From DATDCV01 sp036524155 (GTDB taxonomy: Bacteria; Verrucomicrobiota; Verrucomicrobiia; Limisphaerales; UBA8199): a stretch of DNA of 37,141 nucleotides. The position numbers and the translations under genes were made by a program. The notes below the pieces were generated by a model. That model searched no databases. It was not told where the DNA came from and was given only the letters and a program-made list of their open reading frames with translations. Numbering within the stretch: the first letter of the stretch is position 1; each line of letters opens with the position of its first letter. The stretch covers positions 1 to 37,141 of the forward strand of contig DATDCV010000118.1 of the NCBI GenBank assembly GCA_036524155.1, read 5' to 3'. Below are positions 16,522 to 24,094 of this stretch, piece by piece.

Positions 16522-17148
16522 TTATTCCTTGGTCAGGCGGGCCTCGATTTGCTCGAAAGCGCCACGAGTGAAGACGAGCTTGTCCGGACGCAGCACGTCG
16601 TAAGTGTTCAGCGTGTCGCTGGTGGTGAGGGCGACATTTGGAATGTTGCGGGAGGCAAGAGTGAGGTTCTTGTCCGCGGCGTTGGCAACGATGAGGGCGG
16701 TGCCCTTGAGTTCGAGCGCCGCGAGCAGCCCCAGGAATTCCTTGGTCTTGGGTGACTCGAGTTTCAGGTCGTCCACGACGAGGACGTCGCCGGAGCGGAG
16801 GCGTTCGGAGAGCGCTTTGCGCAAGGCGAGCTGCCTGGTTTTGCGCGAGATCTTTTTGCTGAAATCGCGCGGTTTGGGCCCGAAGACCACGCCACCGCCG
16901 CGCCACAGCGGGGACGCGAAGGAACCGGCACGTGCGCGGCCGGTGCCCTTTTGGCGCCACGGCTTCTTGCCGGTGCCGGCGACTTCGCCCATGGTTTTGG
17001 TGCAGGCCGTGCCCATGCGCTGGGCCGCCTGATATGCCACAACCGTGTCGTGGACGGCTTGCGTGCCTTTGCCATCCTCGATCAGCGGGAACTTCACTTC
17101 CAGTTCGCCCTGGTTGTTGCCTTTGGTGTCTTTAATCGTAAGCTTCAT
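16522..17148 (-). CDS. rplD: 50S ribosomal protein L4
   Basis: 208 residues, normal for L4. The conserved loop that lines the exit tunnel is present: GEVAGTGKKPWRQKGTGRARAGS, then PLWRGGGVVFGPKPRDF. The C-terminal half has VVDDLKLESPKTKEF and TLNTYDVLRPDKLVFTRGA. In enterobacteria L4 also represses the S10 operon by binding its leader; whether it does so here cannot be judged. It follows rplC by 35 nt. Confidence 0.96.
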   Translation of the reverse strand: MKLTIKDTKGNNQGELEVKFPLIEDGKGTQAVHDTVVAYQAAQRMGTACTKTMGEVAGTGKKPWRQKGTGRARAGSFASPLWRGGGVVFGPKPRDFSKKISRKTRQLALRKALSERLRSGDVLVVDDLKLESPKTKEFLGLLAALELKGTALIVANAADKNLTLASRNIPNVALTTSDTLNTYDVLRPDKLVFTRGAFEQIEARLTKE

Positions 17149-17183
17149 TGACGTGCCTTATTGGGGACGAGCCGGTTGCGGTC

Positions 17184-17879
17184 CTACTTTTTCTTGCCTT
17201 CGGCCTTCTTGATGTTTTCCGGGCGCTCCGCATGTGGCCGCCAGCCTTTGGGCCGTTTCTTGGATTCACGGATGACGACATAATCGCCATTGGAACCCGG
17301 GATGGCGCCCCTGATGAGCAGAACGTTATCGGCTTCGCGCACTTGGACAACCTGAAGATTCTGGGCGGTGCGCCGGACCTGGCCCAGGTGGCCGGGCATG
17401 CGCATCCCGCGCATGACGGTGCCCGGGAACAAACGCTGGCCAATGGCGCCGGACCGGCGGTGCCAGCCCTTCGCGCCGTGGGTGGAATCGCCGCCGCGGA
17501 AACCGTGCCGCCCGACGACCCCTTCGAAACCGCGGCCCTTGGTAATCCCAATCGCATCGATGTAATCACCAGGCGCGAACAACGTTGCGCCCACCACATC
17601 CCCCGGCTTCACTTCCTTCGAGAAATTACGAAATTCGCGGATGCGCTTCACGGGCACGCCGCTGAATTTTTTGATATGCCCGAGCAACGCTTTGGTTACC
17701 CGTTGTTCTTTTTGATCGTTGAACCCGAGTTGAACGGCATTGTAGCCGTCCGACTGTTGCGTTTTGCATTGCAGCACGCGGTTGGGCCCGGCGAGCACGA
17801 TCGTCACCGGCGTGATCACGCCTTTGGCATCATAAACGCGCGTTTGGCCCAACTTCTTTCCTAATAGTCCTACTGGCAT
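17184..17879 (-). CDS. rplC: 50S ribosomal protein L3
   Basis: 231 residues, slightly longer than the typical ~210. The N-terminus MPVGLLGKKLGQTRVYDAKG, the central GRGFEGVVGRHGFRGGDSTHGAKGWHRRSGAIG loop that reaches the peptidyl-transferase centre, and MRGMRMPGHLGQVRRT are diagnostic. The C-terminus has a Lys/Arg-rich extension (ESKKRPKGWRPHAERPEN...KKAEGKKK) beyond the core. It is separated from rpsJ by 63 nt containing short GGATTGA-type repeats. Confidence 0.96.
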   Translation of the reverse strand: MPVGLLGKKLGQTRVYDAKGVITPVTIVLAGPNRVLQCKTQQSDGYNAVQLGFNDQKEQRVTKALLGHIKKFSGVPVKRIREFRNFSKEVKPGDVVGATLFAPGDYIDAIGITKGRGFEGVVGRHGFRGGDSTHGAKGWHRRSGAIGQRLFPGTVMRGMRMPGHLGQVRRTAQNLQVVQVREADNVLLIRGAIPGSNGDYVVIRESKKRPKGWRPHAERPENIKKAEGKKK

Positions 17880-17942
17880 AGCGAGAAATGGATTGAGGGA
17901 TTGATGGATTCCTGGATTGGTGGACGGGGCTCAGTTCGCAGC

Positions 17943-18251
17943 TCAGATCTTAATCGTGATGTCCACACCCGCCGGCAAGTTGAGCTTTTTGAGCTCGTCC
18001 ACGGTCTTGGCTGTGGGCTCGATGATGTCGATGAGCCGCTTGTGCGTGCGCTGCTCGAAAGTTTCCTGGGATTTCTTGTCGGCGTGAGGCGAGCGTTGCA
18101 CGGTGAAGCGTTCGATACGAGTGGGGAGGGGGATAGGCCCGGCTACGCGGGCTCCGGTGCGTTTAACGGTGTCCGCGATATCGCGCGCGGATTGGTCTAT
18201 GACGCGGTGGTCATAGGCCTTCAGGCGAATACGAATGCGTTGTCCAGCCAT
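17943..18251 (-). CDS. rpsJ: 30S ribosomal protein S10
   Basis: 102 residues, normal length. Diagnostic phrases are RIRIRLKAYDHRVIDQSARDIADTVKRTGARVAGPIPLPTRIERFTVQRSPH and the C-terminal LPAGVDITIKI. S10 is a small-subunit head protein and also the NusE antitermination factor. It is the first gene of the operon; its promoter lies between it and the insertion sequence. The commonly linked tufA/fusA/rpsG genes are absent upstream, replaced by the insertion sequence. Confidence 0.97.
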   Translation of the reverse strand: MAGQRIRIRLKAYDHRVIDQSARDIADTVKRTGARVAGPIPLPTRIERFTVQRSPHADKKSQETFEQRTHKRLIDIIEPTAKTVDELKKLNLPAGVDITIKI

Positions 18252-18319
18252 ACAAAGAACAATTGTCTGTTAATGGTTTAGGTCTCTTCCGCCCCCCGGT
18301 CCGGGGAAACGGAGCGCGA

Positions 18320-18347
18320 AATATAGCAAAACCAAAATCTTGCGCAA
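18320..18347 (-). promoter_or_regulatory. Predicted sigma-70 promoter of the rpsJ operon
   Basis: On the minus strand TTGCGC (18342-18347) and TATATT (18320-18325) are spaced by 16 bp, and the ATG of rpsJ is about 68 nt downstream. The spacing and -10 box are near consensus in an otherwise GC-rich region. A GC-rich hairpin (CCCCGG/CCGGGG at about 18294-18307) sits in the leader. Confidence 0.55.
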
Positions 18348-18375
18348 CAGGTTTTTGGCTAAATATAAGGTCACA

Positions 18376-18404
18376 CGCATCTCACCTTTGTCGAGGTTTG
18401 CCGG
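18376..18404 (+). repeat. Left terminal inverted repeat of the insertion sequence
   Basis: 29 bp beginning CGCATCTCACCTTTG. It encodes the last residues and TGA stop of the DUF6788-like gene on the minus strand. It matches the reverse complement of 19755-19783 at 27 of 29 positions. Confidence 0.8.
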
Positions 18405-18786
18405 TGAGGTTCGCGCCGGTTTTTCGGTCGAGCCGGCCCAGGGGTCCCAATTCCGCGCGTTGGATGGCCAGAGCGACCCACCGGTCGGTCAGTTTTCGGA
18501 ATGATTTGAAGGTGGCCAGCAAACCCGTGACTTCTTTGACGGTTCCGGCCCGTACGAAACGACAGGTAAACTTTCCGTGATAGACAAAAGTTAGCTTGGT
18601 GTAGGGTCCGTGAGGTTGGGGCTTGTGCGGGTCGACGCATTTGCATCCCGGCCGGCCACAGACCTGGTATTGCCGCGACAGGCTGCCGGGGTGCAGGGGA
18701 CCCAAGGCCATGAGCTGGTTTTTGAGGTGGAGGATTTGTTGATCAATCTCTTGCACAGTCAGGAATTTTTTCATATCAGATATCAT
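18382..18786 (-). CDS. DUF6788-like accessory protein of the insertion sequence
   Basis: 134 residues from the ATG at 18786; an alternative start at 18774 (MKKFLTVQEID) leaves more room for the divergent promoter. A helical N-terminus (EIDQQILHLKNQLMAL) is followed by a short Cys-containing motif GSLSRQYQVCGRPGCKCVDP, GPYTKLTFVYHGKF and a C-terminal helical part (RKLTDRWVALAIQRAEL). I recognise this as DUF6788, a small protein often near transposases; its function is not known to me. It may bind DNA or zinc through the CGRPGCKC cysteines. The stop lies inside the left inverted repeat, so the last residues (GKPRQR) are encoded by the element end. Confidence 0.75.
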   Translation of the reverse strand: MISDMKKFLTVQEIDQQILHLKNQLMALGPLHPGSLSRQYQVCGRPGCKCVDPHKPQPHGPYTKLTFVYHGKFTCRFVRAGTVKEVTGLLATFKSFRKLTDRWVALAIQRAELGPLGRLDRKTGANLTGKPRQR

Positions 18787-18798
18787 ATATATAATATC
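18779..18798. promoter_or_regulatory. AT-rich near-palindrome between the divergent insertion-sequence genes
   Basis: GATATCATATATATAATATC is a near-perfect 20-bp palindrome (one mismatched pair) in otherwise GC-rich DNA, between the starts of the two insertion-sequence genes. It may contain overlapping divergent -10 elements or an operator. Confidence 0.5.
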
Positions 18799-18802
18799 TT
18801 AT

Positions 18803-19783
18803 ATGGTCAACCCTTCCCTCATCCCCACCCACCTGGTTGGCACTTGCACCCAAGCCGCCGAGGCCGACCTCCAAGCCTTGCTCCAAGCTCCCGCTACCAC
18901 CCTCGGCCACTTGGAAGAGTTCCTCGAGGCCCAGGCCCGCAAGTTGATGCTCCCGATCCTCGGTGCCGCCGCACAAGCCCTGGCGGGCCGCCAAGCCTTC
19001 CTGTGCCCCATTTGTCACCGGCCCCTTTTGGCGGAGGCCAAGAATCGCCGGCGCACCTTGGCTACGGTTTTCGGCTCCTTCTGTCTCCAGCGCGATTATG
19101 GTTGGTGCCCTCGTTGTGCTGAGTATTGTGCTCCGGCCGACCAGGCTCTGGGTCTTCAGCCTCAGGCTCCGGCGTCGCCTCGCCTCCAGGAAATCGCTGC
19201 GCTTTTAAGCCTCCGGGATCCCTATGCCCAAGCGGCCAAGGACGCCAAACAGCGGGTCGATCTCTTCCGCGTCAAGGAGCATCTCTACGAGTTGGCCAAA
19301 ACCCTCTACGGCGAAGGCACAGTGCAGGCCCAGCAGTGGCTCAAACCGCTCCTGCGTTTTCTGGAATCCCGCAAAGAAGGCGCCCTGGACGTGCTGCATG
19401 AATTGCAGGATCTGCGTCAGCGACTCCAGGGGCTAACCACCTCGCAACAAGAAAAGCTCGAGCAAGAAATCGGCTACTTCACGACCCATCACCAGCGGAT
19501 GGACTACAAACAGGCCAAAGCCAACGGCGAGCCGGTTGGCTCTGGGCCTGTTGAGTCGACCGCAGGACAGTACCAGACCCGCTTCAAGTGTACCGGACAG
19601 TTTTGGACACTCGAAGGAGACGAACCGCTCTTGGCTTTGGCGACACTTTACCGCAACGAGCGCTGGCACCTGCTCTACCCTCACGCCGCATCGACGCCCA
19701 ATGGTTCCCAAAACGCCCAAACCCAAAATCCAATAAAATCCAACCTGGCGCTGGCCGGGAAACCTCGACAAAGGCGAGATGCG
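18803..19783 (+). pseudogene. ISKra4-like transposase, internally deleted and without its own stop
   Basis: About 327 residues lie within the element. The N-terminal zinc-binding region is present (CPICHRPLL, then GWCPRCAEYCAPAD). LQEIAALLSLRDPYAQAAK is followed at once by DAKQRVDLFRVKEHLYELAKTLYG, which in full-length relatives lies after the two catalytic Asp residues, so roughly 150 or more residues are missing in frame. The last catalytic region remains (NGEPVGSGPVESTAGQYQTRFKCTGQFWT, with the E of VES, and RNERWHLLYPH). No stop is met before the right inverted repeat. There the frame reads GKPRQR, as the other gene does in the left repeat, but CGA replaces TGA, so translation would run on into the next gene. 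Confidence 0.7.
19755..19783 (-). repeat. Right terminal inverted repeat of the insertion sequence
   Basis: 29 bp differing from the reverse complement of the left end at two positions. One difference changes TGA to CGA in the reading frame of the transposase, removing the expected stop. Confidence 0.8.
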
Positions 19784-19840
19784 CCCGAAGCGCTGGCGCG
19801 GTTGCGGGGTCACTTGACTTGGGGGCGGTTCTTTTTCAAC

Positions 19841-22027
19841 ATGGCCGGTATGTCCGAGCTCTTTCGTGGTGGTTGGATTCGTAACGGTTTTTGGATGGCG
19901 TTGATAATCGGGTGTGCCGGCTGGACTCATTCGGCACGAGCGAACGTTTACGCCACTAATGTGAGGCTGAACGGAGGGATAACCAATTTCACCGCGCAGC
20001 CGGGGGAGTCAGTCACCATCGACTACCTCCTGAATGAACCCGCCTCCGGGGGGGTTACGATCAACATCACGGCGGGGTCGACCGTTGTGCGCGCGATCAC
20101 CGTTCCCGCGGGCGCGTCGGGTTCCCTGGGCGGGCCGAACACCGTGTTATGGGATGGCCTCGACAACTCCTCGAACAACGTCGCGGGGGGCACTTACAGC
20201 ATCAGCGTTACGGCGCGTTCGGTGGGTTACACGAGCTGGACCCACCTTACTTCTCTTGACCCTGGCGACCCGAACACTTACGTCTTCAGCGGGCGGGGCA
20301 TCGCAGTGGACCGCAACGCCAGCAGCACCTATTTCGGCCGGGTTTTTGTGGCCAACACGCACAACGGCTTCAGTCCGGCGACAACGCCCGGCGATGTGCT
20401 CGGGGTTTTGAAATTCAACGCGGACGCTTCCGCCCCCGCCGACGGCATCGCCAGCACAGGTGACTATAACTGGCCGGATGATTACGACCTCGGACCTCAC
20501 AAGCTGGAGGTTTCGGCGGCGGATCAGGTTTTTGTTTCCGACCTGCGCAACGGCGGCGAATTGCTGAGCTGGGACCCGACTTTTTCGACAAATTCGTTTG
20601 TCCAGGTACTGCAGCCAGGCAACGTGCCATTCGGCACGATGCTTAGCGGACTGGCAATCGCCGGCCAGGGCACAAACGTGGGGCTTTGGATGACCGACAG
20701 CGATGCACTTTCAACCAGAGGGATTCTGCGCTGGACGCTGGGAACAAACGGTGCATGCGTCCCGGCAGACCCCGGCCAAACCGTGGTGGGATTCGGGGAG
20801 ACAAATACGGGGCTGACGATTTCTCCCGTCGATGTCGCGCTCGACAACGCCGGCAACATCTATGCGTGCCAGTCGGTTACTGCCCCGAGCGATCCGACGC
20901 CGCGGGTATTCAGGTTTCCCGCCTATGACCCGCTGACCAACGGCGGCGTGCCCGAGTTGACTGCGAGTTGGGCTGTCGGGGCCGGTGATGATACCTGCGG
21001 CGGAGCCACCGGGTTGGCGGTGGATCCGACGGGCACTTATGTGGCCGTGAGCTTCCTGGGCAGCGCGAGCGGATTGCCGGGCAACACCAAGGTCTTCAAC
21101 GCCGCGACAGGCGCCCTCGTGACGAACATCGACCTTGACCTGGATATTATGGGTATCACGTCGCACCAGGACACCGATTGCGCCTGGGACGCGGCCGGGA
21201 ACCTGTATTACATCGATGATTATGTGGGTCATTGGCGGGCGGTGTCACCTCCAGGAGCGAATCAATTCACCACTGTGGCTACCGCCGTCGTCGAATTTAC
21301 CGGGTCTTCGGAAACGCCGCCGCGCATTATCGATTTGAGCATCGCCAACGGCACCGTGACGATCATGTTCTCGGCCTCCGCCAGCGACACGCCGGGCATG
21401 TTTGTGGTCAAGGGCGCGCCGACGCCGGGCGGGCCGTTTACGGCGATTCAGAATGCCGACATCAGTCTGGTGAGTGCCGGTCTTTTCAAGGCGACGTTCG
21501 CCCAGTCCGGCTCGGCTCAATTCTACACAGTGGATCGGGGGGGCTCTCAGCCGCAGCAAGAACCTGCCATTACGAACCTCAGCGTGACCAATGGAATGGT
21601 GACGATCACGTTCTACGCTTCGGTTGGCGACACACCGGAAATGTTCGTGGTCAAGGGCGCTGCCACGCCGGGCGGGCCATTTGCTGCGATTCAGAATGCC
21701 AGCATCAGTTTGGTGAGCGCGGGCCTGTTCAGGGCCACTTTTGCGGCTTCCGGCACGATACAATTTTACATCGTGGATCGCGTCGGGTCGGTCCAACCGA
21801 CGACACCACACATCACGAGCACGGTGGTGGGAGGCGGCAATGTGGTGGTCACTTTCACCGGTTCATCGAGCGACTTGCCGGCGGCTTTCAAGCTGCTGAG
21901 CGCGCCGAGTCCCGCCGGCCCGTTTGCCCAGGTCACGACCGCGGCGTTCGAGCAGGTGAGCGCGGGAGTATTCAAGGCGACGGCACCGACCAACGGCCCG
22001 ATTCAGTTTTATCGTATTCAGAGGTGA
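19841..22027 (+). CDS. Secreted beta-propeller protein with FlgD-like and C-terminal repeat domains
   Basis: 728 residues from the ATG at 19841, chosen because it begins a signal peptide (GFWMALIIGCAGWTHSARA, cleavage near SARA/NVYA). The same frame is open upstream into the insertion-sequence transposase, so a read-through product of 1074 residues is formally possible from 18803. After the signal, about 34-130 is an FlgD/Ig-like domain (NVRLNGGITNFTAQPG, NTVLWDGLDNSSNNVAGG). About 130-490 is an NHL/YVTN-like propeller (VFSGRGIAVDRNAS, DVALDNAGNIYACQS, ATGLAVDPTGTYVAVS). The C-terminus has three related ~75-residue repeats, the last ending FYRIQR, the common tail of PVC exported proteins. Function unknown. 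Confidence 0.75.
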   Translation: MAGMSELFRGGWIRNGFWMALIIGCAGWTHSARANVYATNVRLNGGITNFTAQPGESVTIDYLLNEPASGGVTINITAGSTVVRAITVPAGASGSLGGPNTVLWDGLDNSSNNVAGGTYSISVTARSVGYTSWTHLTSLDPGDPNTYVFSGRGIAVDRNASSTYFGRVFVANTHNGFSPATTPGDVLGVLKFNADASAPADGIASTGDYNWPDDYDLGPHKLEVSAADQVFVSDLRNGGELLSWDPTFSTNSFVQVLQPGNVPFGTMLSGLAIAGQGTNVGLWMTDSDALSTRGILRWTLGTNGACVPADPGQTVVGFGETNTGLTISPVDVALDNAGNIYACQSVTAPSDPTPRVFRFPAYDPLTNGGVPELTASWAVGAGDDTCGGATGLAVDPTGTYVAVSFLGSASGLPGNTKVFNAATGALVTNIDLDLDIMGITSHQDTDCAWDAAGNLYYIDDYVGHWRAVSPPGANQFTTVATAVVEFTGSSETPPRIIDLSIANGTVTIMFSASASDTPGMFVVKGAPTPGGPFTAIQNADISLVSAGLFKATFAQSGSAQFYTVDRGGSQPQQEPAITNLSVTNGMVTITFYASVGDTPEMFVVKGAATPGGPFAAIQNASISLVSAGLFRATFAASGTIQFYIVDRVGSVQPTTPHITSTVVGGGNVVVTFTGSSSDLPAAFKLLSAPSPAGPFAQVTTAAFEQVSAGVFKATAPTNGPIQFYRIQR
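21310..22024 (+). repeat. Three tandem ~243-bp coding repeats
   Basis: Units start near 21310, 21553 and 21796. The first two share long identical stretches (for example GTGGTCAAGGGCG at 21404 and 21647, a 243-bp period) and encode FVVKGAxTPGGPF; the third is diverged. The pattern suggests a recent duplication of the first two units. Confidence 0.75.
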
Positions 22028-23595
22028 GCTCCACCTCAGTGAACGTTGAGCTATTCCCTTTAGGCGCCAGGTTGCGTCTCCAGCAGGGCGCTCCTCTCCG
22101 GGATCCTCTCTTCGCGCATGGGGTCGAGTTCCCGTGCGGCGGACGCGGGCTCTGCAAGGGCTGCAAGGTTAAGGTGCTTTCAGGCTTACTGCCGATCACG
22201 CCCGAAGACAAACAGAGGCTGACCGCCGCCGAGCTGGCGGGGGGGTGGCGCCTGGCCTGCCGGGCTCGGGCCGGAACCGACCTGAAGCTGGAGCTCGGAC
22301 AGTGGGAGTCGCCAATCCTGAGCGACAACACCGCGTTTGATTTCACGCCGCAGGAAGGCCTGGGTGTGGCGGTTGACGTCGGCACTACCACGGTGGTCGC
22401 GCAGTTGCTGGACCTGCGGAGCGGCGAAGTTCTAGCCGTTGCCACCGCCTTGAACGCGCAGGCGCGCCACGGCGCGGACATCATGAGCCGCGTCGAATAC
22501 GCCGTTGCTGAAGGCGGTCAACCTGGCCTGCAAAGGCTGATTCGGGAACAAATTGGCGGGCTCATCCAGCAGTTACTCTCAGACGCAGCCGGTGCGACAA
22601 CCGATCGAGGCGGGCACAGCCGCCTCCGGGTGAAACAGGTCGTGCTGGTGGGTAACACCGTGATGCATCACCTCTTTTGCGGCATCGAGGTCGAACCCCT
22701 TTCCCACTACCCATTCGAACCTCTCAGCCCCGGGCTGCAGGTGTTTGCGGTTGACGCGCTGCACTGGCAGGTCCCCGGCGACCCCCAGGTTTGCTTCCTG
22801 CCGTGTCTCGGAGGGTTCGTTGGCAGCGACATTTTAGCGGGGGTGCTGGCGACGAAACTGGATCAGGCTGAGCGGCTCACGATGCTGATCGATCTCGGCA
22901 CGAACGGCGAAATTGTCGTCGGCAACCACGAGCGGATTCTGTGCGCGTCGACCGCAGCCGGCCCGGCGTTTGAGGGCGCGCGGATATCGATGGGCATGCG
23001 GGCTGCCACGGGGGCGATCTCCGAAGTGCATGTCGAGGGTGGCAAGCTGCACTGTCACGTTCTCGGGCAAGCCGCCCCGCGGGGTATCTGCGGGAGCGGC
23101 CTCGTCGATGCGGTTGCCGCCTCACTGGATCTCGGCCAAATAAGACCGAATGGCCGTCTGGCGCAGGGCGAATCGCTGATATTGGCGCGGCCTGTATCGT
23201 TGACCCAATGGGACATCCGTGAACTGCAGTTGGCCAAAGGCGCGATTGCCGCCGGGGTGCGGATCCTTCTGCAACAGTGGCCGGCGACGAGATCCGACCT
23301 GAGCGCGGTGCACCTGGCGGGAGCTTTCGGCAATTACATCAACCAGGACAGCGCTCGCCGCATCGGTTTGTTAGATTTTGCGCCGGATCAGATCGTCGCG
23401 GCGGGAAACACGGCGTTGCTGGGTGCGAAGCTCGCCTTGTTCAGCCTGCAAGAGCGCGGTGGCGCCTTCCCGCGGCTGCTGGAGAAGATCAAGCACATCT
23501 CGCTTCATGAGGATCCACGTTTCCAGGAAATTTATGCTGAGGAAATGGGTTTCCCGGCGGCGGCGAGGGTCCTGCGCACCCAAAACTTGTCGTAA
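22024..23595 (+). CDS. [2Fe-2S]/ASKHA corrinoid protein reductive activator (RACE, DUF4445)
   Basis: 523 residues from a GTG at 22024 that overlaps the preceding stop (GTGA); GTG at 22039 is an alternative, and a long upstream open frame is a shadow. The N-terminal ferredoxin domain has C38-X5-C44-X2-C47 and C79, a plant-type [2Fe-2S] site. The ASKHA part has phosphate-binding loops GVAVDVGTTTVVAQLL and LIDLGTNGEIVVG, then GPAFEGARISMGMR, CGSGLVDAVAA and HLAGAFGNYIN. Members use ATP to reduce the Co(II) form of corrinoid proteins in methyl transfer. A possible client system is the URO-D-like methyltransferase at 15015-16097. Confidence 0.85.
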   Translation: MSSTSVNVELFPLGARLRLQQGAPLRDPLFAHGVEFPCGGRGLCKGCKVKVLSGLLPITPEDKQRLTAAELAGGWRLACRARAGTDLKLELGQWESPILSDNTAFDFTPQEGLGVAVDVGTTTVVAQLLDLRSGEVLAVATALNAQARHGADIMSRVEYAVAEGGQPGLQRLIREQIGGLIQQLLSDAAGATTDRGGHSRLRVKQVVLVGNTVMHHLFCGIEVEPLSHYPFEPLSPGLQVFAVDALHWQVPGDPQVCFLPCLGGFVGSDILAGVLATKLDQAERLTMLIDLGTNGEIVVGNHERILCASTAAGPAFEGARISMGMRAATGAISEVHVEGGKLHCHVLGQAAPRGICGSGLVDAVAASLDLGQIRPNGRLAQGESLILARPVSLTQWDIRELQLAKGAIAAGVRILLQQWPATRSDLSAVHLAGAFGNYINQDSARRIGLLDFAPDQIVAAGNTALLGAKLALFSLQERGGAFPRLLEKIKHISLHEDPRFQEIYAEEMGFPAAARVLRTQNLS

Positions 23596-23788
23596 GTGGG
23601 TCGAGTTTCAGGTTTCAGGTTGAAGGTTTCAAGTTGCAGGTTGGAGGGGCAATAAGCCGGGGTGGAGGGGGCTTAATGGAGAATCAGATTCCTTTGATCG
23701 GAGTCAATTTAGGCAGGGCAGGGAGGATGCAAAATATGAACATCAAATGACAAAAGCTGTGTAGTGAGACTGGGTCGCAGGGCGCAGA
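23596..23788. other. Intergenic region with short direct repeats
   Basis: Runs of GTTTCAGGTTTCAGGTTGAA and variants occur at about 23608-23645, an imperfect tandem repeat. No gene is seen. The remainder up to the FeoA start has no recognised feature. Confidence 0.5.
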
Positions 23789-24094
23789 GTGGGTTTCGTC
23801 GTTATGGATTGGATGAAGGCAGTTGAAGGTAGCGGCCGGGAAGAATCCCGGTGTGAGATATGTCCCTTAAGCCGCGTGCAAGCGGGTGTGGCTGTGAGAG
23901 TTAAGAAGCTTTGCGCCTCGCCGGAAATGCAGCACCGGCTTCGTGAACTAGGGTTCTGCGAGGACCAGATCATCAAGCTGCTGACCAGCCAAACCAGTTT
24001 CATTTGCCAGGTCTGCAACGCGCGCCTGGCGATCAGCGAGCAACTGGCGAAAACTATCCTGGTCGAACCACTGCGGCCCGTTCGGGTGGGTTGA
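23789..24094 (+). CDS. FeoA-domain protein
   Basis: 101 residues from the ATG at 23789, or 96 from the ATG at 23804. The core CPLSRVQAGVAVRVKKLCASPEMQHRLRELGFCEDQIIKLL and the C-terminal AISEQLAKTILVEPL match FeoA, a small SH3-like partner of the FeoB ferrous iron transporter. It has extra cysteines (CEICPL, CQVC) that could bind a metal. No feoB is seen nearby, so this may be a stand-alone regulator or iron-handling protein. It converges on hemH, overlapping its end by 41 bp (24054-24094). Confidence 0.75.
   Translation: MGFVVMDWMKAVEGSGREESRCEICPLSRVQAGVAVRVKKLCASPEMQHRLRELGFCEDQIIKLLTSQTSFICQVCNARLAISEQLAKTILVEPLRPVRVG

Larger units (their letters stand above)
18376..19783. mobile_element. 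Insertion sequence with divergent DUF6788-like and ISKra4-like genes, transposase deleted internally
   Basis: Inverted ends of 29 bp (18376-18404 and 19755-19783) match at 27 of 29 positions and bound a 1408-bp element. It carries a minus-strand DUF6788-like gene and a plus-strand ISKra4-like transposase, diverging from a shared AT-rich centre. No target duplication is obvious (left flank TCACA, right flank CCCGA). The transposase lacks its central catalytic part, so the element is probably not self-mobilising. It lies immediately upstream of the rpsJ promoter. Confidence 0.8.

Noticed and set aside
21232..22023. N-terminal extension of the corrinoid-activator frame
   Set aside because: The extra 264 residues are His/Arg/Gly-rich and lie wholly within the propeller gene in another frame. 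The ferredoxin domain starts after 22024.
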